Positions 8,297 to 9,270 of a stretch of 9,270 nucleotides of DNA are shown here, one piece after another. The stretch lies in assembly GCA_012961305.1 (NCBI GenBank), contig DTZQ01000251.1:1-9270 (forward strand), in the 5' to 3' direction. The notes beneath the pieces are model-generated. The model was not told the origin of the DNA, ran no database searches, and saw only the letters and a list, made by a program, of their open reading frames with translations. A program made the position numbers and the translations under genes. The stretch comes from Armatimonadota bacterium. Its GTDB lineage: Bacteria; Armatimonadota; UBA10988; DTZQ01. Positions within the stretch are counted from its first letter, which is position 1, and every line of letters starts with the position of its first letter.

Positions 8297-8881
8297 TTAG
8301 GCAATTTGCTCCGTAGTGGCCAAAGCGGCACCCGCCTCCTGCATCTCGGCCAGGGCCTTTTCTCCGTCGCCGGGATTAGCATCTACGGCCCGAATAGCGT
8401 CGGTCAGCACCACGGCTTGAAATCCGTGGCGGAGGGCATCTAACACGGTGGCCTTCACGCAGTAGTCCGTCGCCAGTCCGCCGACGAACACCCGCTCCAC
8501 CTCGTGAGATTGCAGCAGGTCCGCCAGAGACGGTTCACCCTCAAAACCGGAATAGGCTTCCTGCCCTTCGTCCATCCCCTTGCGGACCTCCAGGTGAATG
8601 CCAGCGACCTTGAGTTCCGGGTGAAACTCCGCGCCCCGGGTGCCCTGTACGCAGTGGGGCGGCCACAGTCCACCTTCCCCCCGGAAGGAGCAGTGATGCG
8701 GCGGATGCCAATCCCGAGTGGCGACCACCAGGGAAAACTTGTCCATTACCCCATTGAGCGGAGCAACCACCGCATCCCCTTCCGCCACGGGGAGGGCTCC
8801 GCCAGGGCAGAAATCGTTTTGCACGTCCACGATAATCAACGCGTCTCGCTCGGTCAAAGTGTATTTAATAGGCTCGCTCAT
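8297..8881 (-). CDS. pncA: Nicotinamidase (PncA family cysteine hydrolase)
   Basis: The 194-aa protein hydrolyses nicotinamide to nicotinate and ammonia in NAD salvage, in the cytoplasm. The catalytic triad is visible as Asp19 (IIVDVQNDFCPGG), Lys101 (VRKGMD) and Cys141 (GLATDYCVKATVLDA). The metal-site residues are Asp57 and His59 (ATRDWHPPHH), a His at 62/63, and His76 (WPPHCVQGT). Length and motif order match PncA well; pyrazinamidase is the same activity. The start is ambiguous. ATG 8881 has GGGGAG (8895-8890) at 8 bases and gives a family-typical N-terminus, so it is chosen. An in-frame ATG at 8926 has GGAGG (8937-8933) at 6 bases and would add 15 residues encoded across a palindrome. 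The gene leads a two-gene operon with the EamA protein, reading from a sigma-70-like promoter at 9044-9072. Confidence 0.92.
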   Translation of the reverse strand: MSEPIKYTLTERDALIIVDVQNDFCPGGALPVAEGDAVVAPLNGVMDKFSLVVATRDWHPPHHCSFRGEGGLWPPHCVQGTRGAEFHPELKVAGIHLEVRKGMDEGQEAYSGFEGEPSLADLLQSHEVERVFVGGLATDYCVKATVLDALRHGFQAVVLTDAIRAVDANPGDGEKALAEMQEAGAALATTEQIA

Positions 8882-9043
8882 AACTCTATCTCCCCAACTC
8901 TCCCCATCCGCGGGGAGGGAAATCATATTGGGCCTCCGCTAAGGGTCGGCGGTGAGAATTTCGCGCAGGCAGTTGGGAAGGGAAGGCCGTTTTGCGGCCC
9001 ACAGCCAGATGGTTCCTACCTCCTTGGGCGACGCCGCCCCTAA
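8882..9043 (-). promoter_or_regulatory. Structured 5' leader of the nicotinamidase operon
   Basis: Transcription from the promoter at 9044-9072 should begin near 9037, giving a leader of about 155 bases. In transcript order it holds a 5-bp hairpin at the 5' end (GGGCG/CGCCC, 9039-9026), an AAGGAGGT Shine-Dalgarno-like sequence (9025-9018) with no ATG, GTG or TTG at normal distance, a hairpin GGCCG-CAAAA-CGGCC (8999-8985), a second Shine-Dalgarno GGAGG (8937-8933) before an in-frame ATG, and a palindrome CTCCCC/GGGGAG (8917-8900) next to another GGGGAG (8895-8890) that serves the chosen start. None of the hairpins has a U-run, so this is not a standard terminator. I do not recognise a known riboswitch. 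Confidence 0.5.
8900..8917. repeat. Palindrome CTCCCC-6-GGGGAG just upstream of the nicotinamidase start
   Basis: A perfect 6-bp inverted repeat (8900-8905 and 8912-8917) has the loop ATCCGC. A further CTCCCC copy at 8890-8895 gives the minus-strand arm two possible partners. It resembles short GC-rich intergenic palindromes common in bacteria, and also the hairpin of the element end at 9204-9224. Confidence 0.55.
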
Positions 9044-9072
9044 ATTGTACCACAGATAGCGGGGAACGTCAA
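9044..9072 (-). promoter_or_regulatory. Sigma-70-like promoter for the nicotinamidase operon
   Basis: Read on the minus strand, TTGACG (9072-9067) is followed after exactly 17 bases by TACAAT (9049-9044), preceded by TGG as an extended -10. Transcription would start near 9037 and run into the nicotinamidase gene. This is the only strong promoter match found upstream of that gene. Confidence 0.72.
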
Positions 9073-9075
9073 GAC

Positions 9076-9104
9076 TTGCTTTCCCTAAGGAAGTGTGCTA
9101 TAAT
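9076..9104 (+). promoter_or_regulatory. Sigma-70-like promoter facing the right edge
   Basis: TTGCTT (9076-9081) and a perfect TATAAT (9099-9104) are separated by 17 bases, with TGC before the -10 (extended -10). Transcription would start near 9111 and reach the ATG at 9181. Its -35 box is 3 bases from the -35 box of the divergent promoter. Confidence 0.75.
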
Positions 9105-9111
9105 GAACGCC

Positions 9112-9142
9112 CTCACCCTTACTGAAGCAGAGCAAGGGAGAG
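9112..9142 (+). promoter_or_regulatory. Imperfect hairpin at the start of the rightward transcript
   Basis: CTCACCCTT (9112-9120) can pair with AAGGGAGAG (9134-9142), with one mismatch and a 13-base loop. It sits at the predicted 5' end of the RNA and could stabilise it. There is no U-run, so it is not a terminator. Confidence 0.35.
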
Positions 9143-9152
9143 AGCGCGGAAG

Positions 9153-9180
9153 GCAATAAGCCCGCTGAAAGGGAAACAGT
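9153..9180 (+). promoter_or_regulatory. Shared leader motif and ribosome binding site before ATG 9181
   Basis: GCAATAAGCCC (9153-9163) is identical to 37-47 and starts 28 bases before the ATG (29 in the first copy). AAAGGG (9168-9173) lies 7 bases before the ATG and is a good ribosome binding site. Both genes begin ATGAG. Confidence 0.5.
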
Positions 9181-9195
9181 ATGAGAGGGAGGTTC
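9181..9195 (+). pseudogene. 5' end of a gene apparently interrupted by an IS200/IS605-type element
   Basis: An ATG at 9181 has a ribosome binding site, a leader and a strong upstream promoter, so a gene very probably starts here. Only about five codons (M R G R F) precede the element end at about 9196. The frame stays open to the window edge through the element sequence, but those codons read transposon hairpins and are not likely native. The original product cannot be known from this stub. Alternatively, the element end is a coincidental hairpin and this is the start of a real gene continuing to the right. Confidence 0.45.
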
Positions 9196-9270
9196 TTGAC
9201 ACTCTCCCCGATGAATCGGGGGAGATTCTCGCTTCATCGAGGGATGCTTGCCGTGGCAAGTCTGACTCCC
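9196..9270 (-). mobile_element. Right end of an IS200/IS605-family (TnpB/IS1341-type) element, continuing past the window
   Basis: Read on the minus strand, the sequence ends in an imperfect GC-rich hairpin (CTCCCCCGAT...ATCGGGGAG, 9224-9204) followed by AGTGTCAAG (9203-9195). That is the usual layout of the right end of tnpB-bearing IS200/IS605 elements. A second palindrome, CTTGCC-GT-GGCAAG (9247-9260), lies inward, and GATGAA (9210-9215) can pair with TTCATC (9233-9238), a possible pseudoknot. A TnpB gene would lie to the right on the minus strand. One minus frame has a stop TGA at 9236-9234 that could be its end, but the C-terminal residues visible are too few to confirm. The exact tip (9195 or 9196) and the left end cannot be seen. 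Confidence 0.62.
9196..9270 (-). ncRNA. Probable 3' scaffold of a TnpB omega-RNA (partial)
   Basis: In IS200/IS605 elements the omega-RNA comes from the tnpB 3' region and right end, and its guide is read from the flanking DNA just outside the element. If the element call is right, the scaffold hairpins at 9204-9260 belong to this RNA. The guide would then begin near 9195 and run leftward on the minus strand across the ATG and ribosome binding site of the interrupted gene. Expression is not shown by the sequence. Confidence 0.4.

Noticed and set aside
8504..9043. 179-codon plus-strand frame opposite the nicotinamidase gene
   Set aside because: It is antisense to a gene with a full catalytic triad and continues through its leader; it has no ribosome binding site or family motifs.
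1..9270. CRISPR array, tRNA or rRNA genes
   Set aside because: No regularly spaced repeats and no tRNA or rRNA signature sequences were seen on either strand.

Overview
The window is high-GC bacterial DNA with five complete protein-coding genes, a compact divergent promoter region, and the end of a mobile element running off the right edge. The lineage cannot be fixed from the sequence. A secreted GH127 glycosidase, an AttH/CrtC-like secreted protein, a PglY-like ATPase and an IS200/IS605-type end would fit a free-living, polysaccharide-degrading bacterium such as Armatimonadota, Planctomycetota or Chloroflexota; this is a guess.

Left block, plus strand, 1-3649: a short leader (1-65) precedes a secreted GH127-type beta-L-arabinofuranosidase-like enzyme (66-2552) with an intact Glu/Cys/Cys-Cys active-site signature and a discoidin-like C-terminal domain. 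Five bases later comes a secreted lipocalin-like protein of the AttH/CrtC hydratase family (2558-3649). The two are probably co-transcribed.

Middle block, 3650-7848: a 203-base spacer with a purine-rich tract leads to one very large gene (3853-7848, 1331 aa). It encodes a P-loop ATPase resembling the DUF6079/PglY (BREX-type phage-defence) group. No methyltransferase, PglZ-type phosphatase, kinase or helicase gene accompanies it in the window, so it looks orphaned here.

Right block, minus strand, 7853-9072: a PncA-type nicotinamidase (8297-8881) and a half-size EamA/DMT membrane protein (7853-8284) form a two-gene operon read leftward, ending 4 bases from the end of the ATPase gene. It has a clear sigma-70-like promoter (TTGACG-17-TACAAT) and a leader of about 155 bases with several hairpins.

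Right edge, 9076-9270: a second sigma-70-like promoter (TTGCTT-17-TATAAT) fires rightward, its -35 box only 3 bases from the -35 box of the nicotinamidase promoter. It serves a gene starting at ATG 9181 that seems to be interrupted after about five codons by the right end of an IS200/IS605 (TnpB-type) element lying on the minus strand. The leader of this interrupted gene shares an 11-base motif, at nearly the same distance from the ATG, with the leader of the glycosidase gene at the far left.

No tRNA, rRNA, CRISPR array or convincing intrinsic terminator was found. The observations most worth following are the orphan PglY-like ATPase, the TnpB-type element end with its implied omega-RNA guide over a gene start, the shared leader motif, and the back-to-back promoters.
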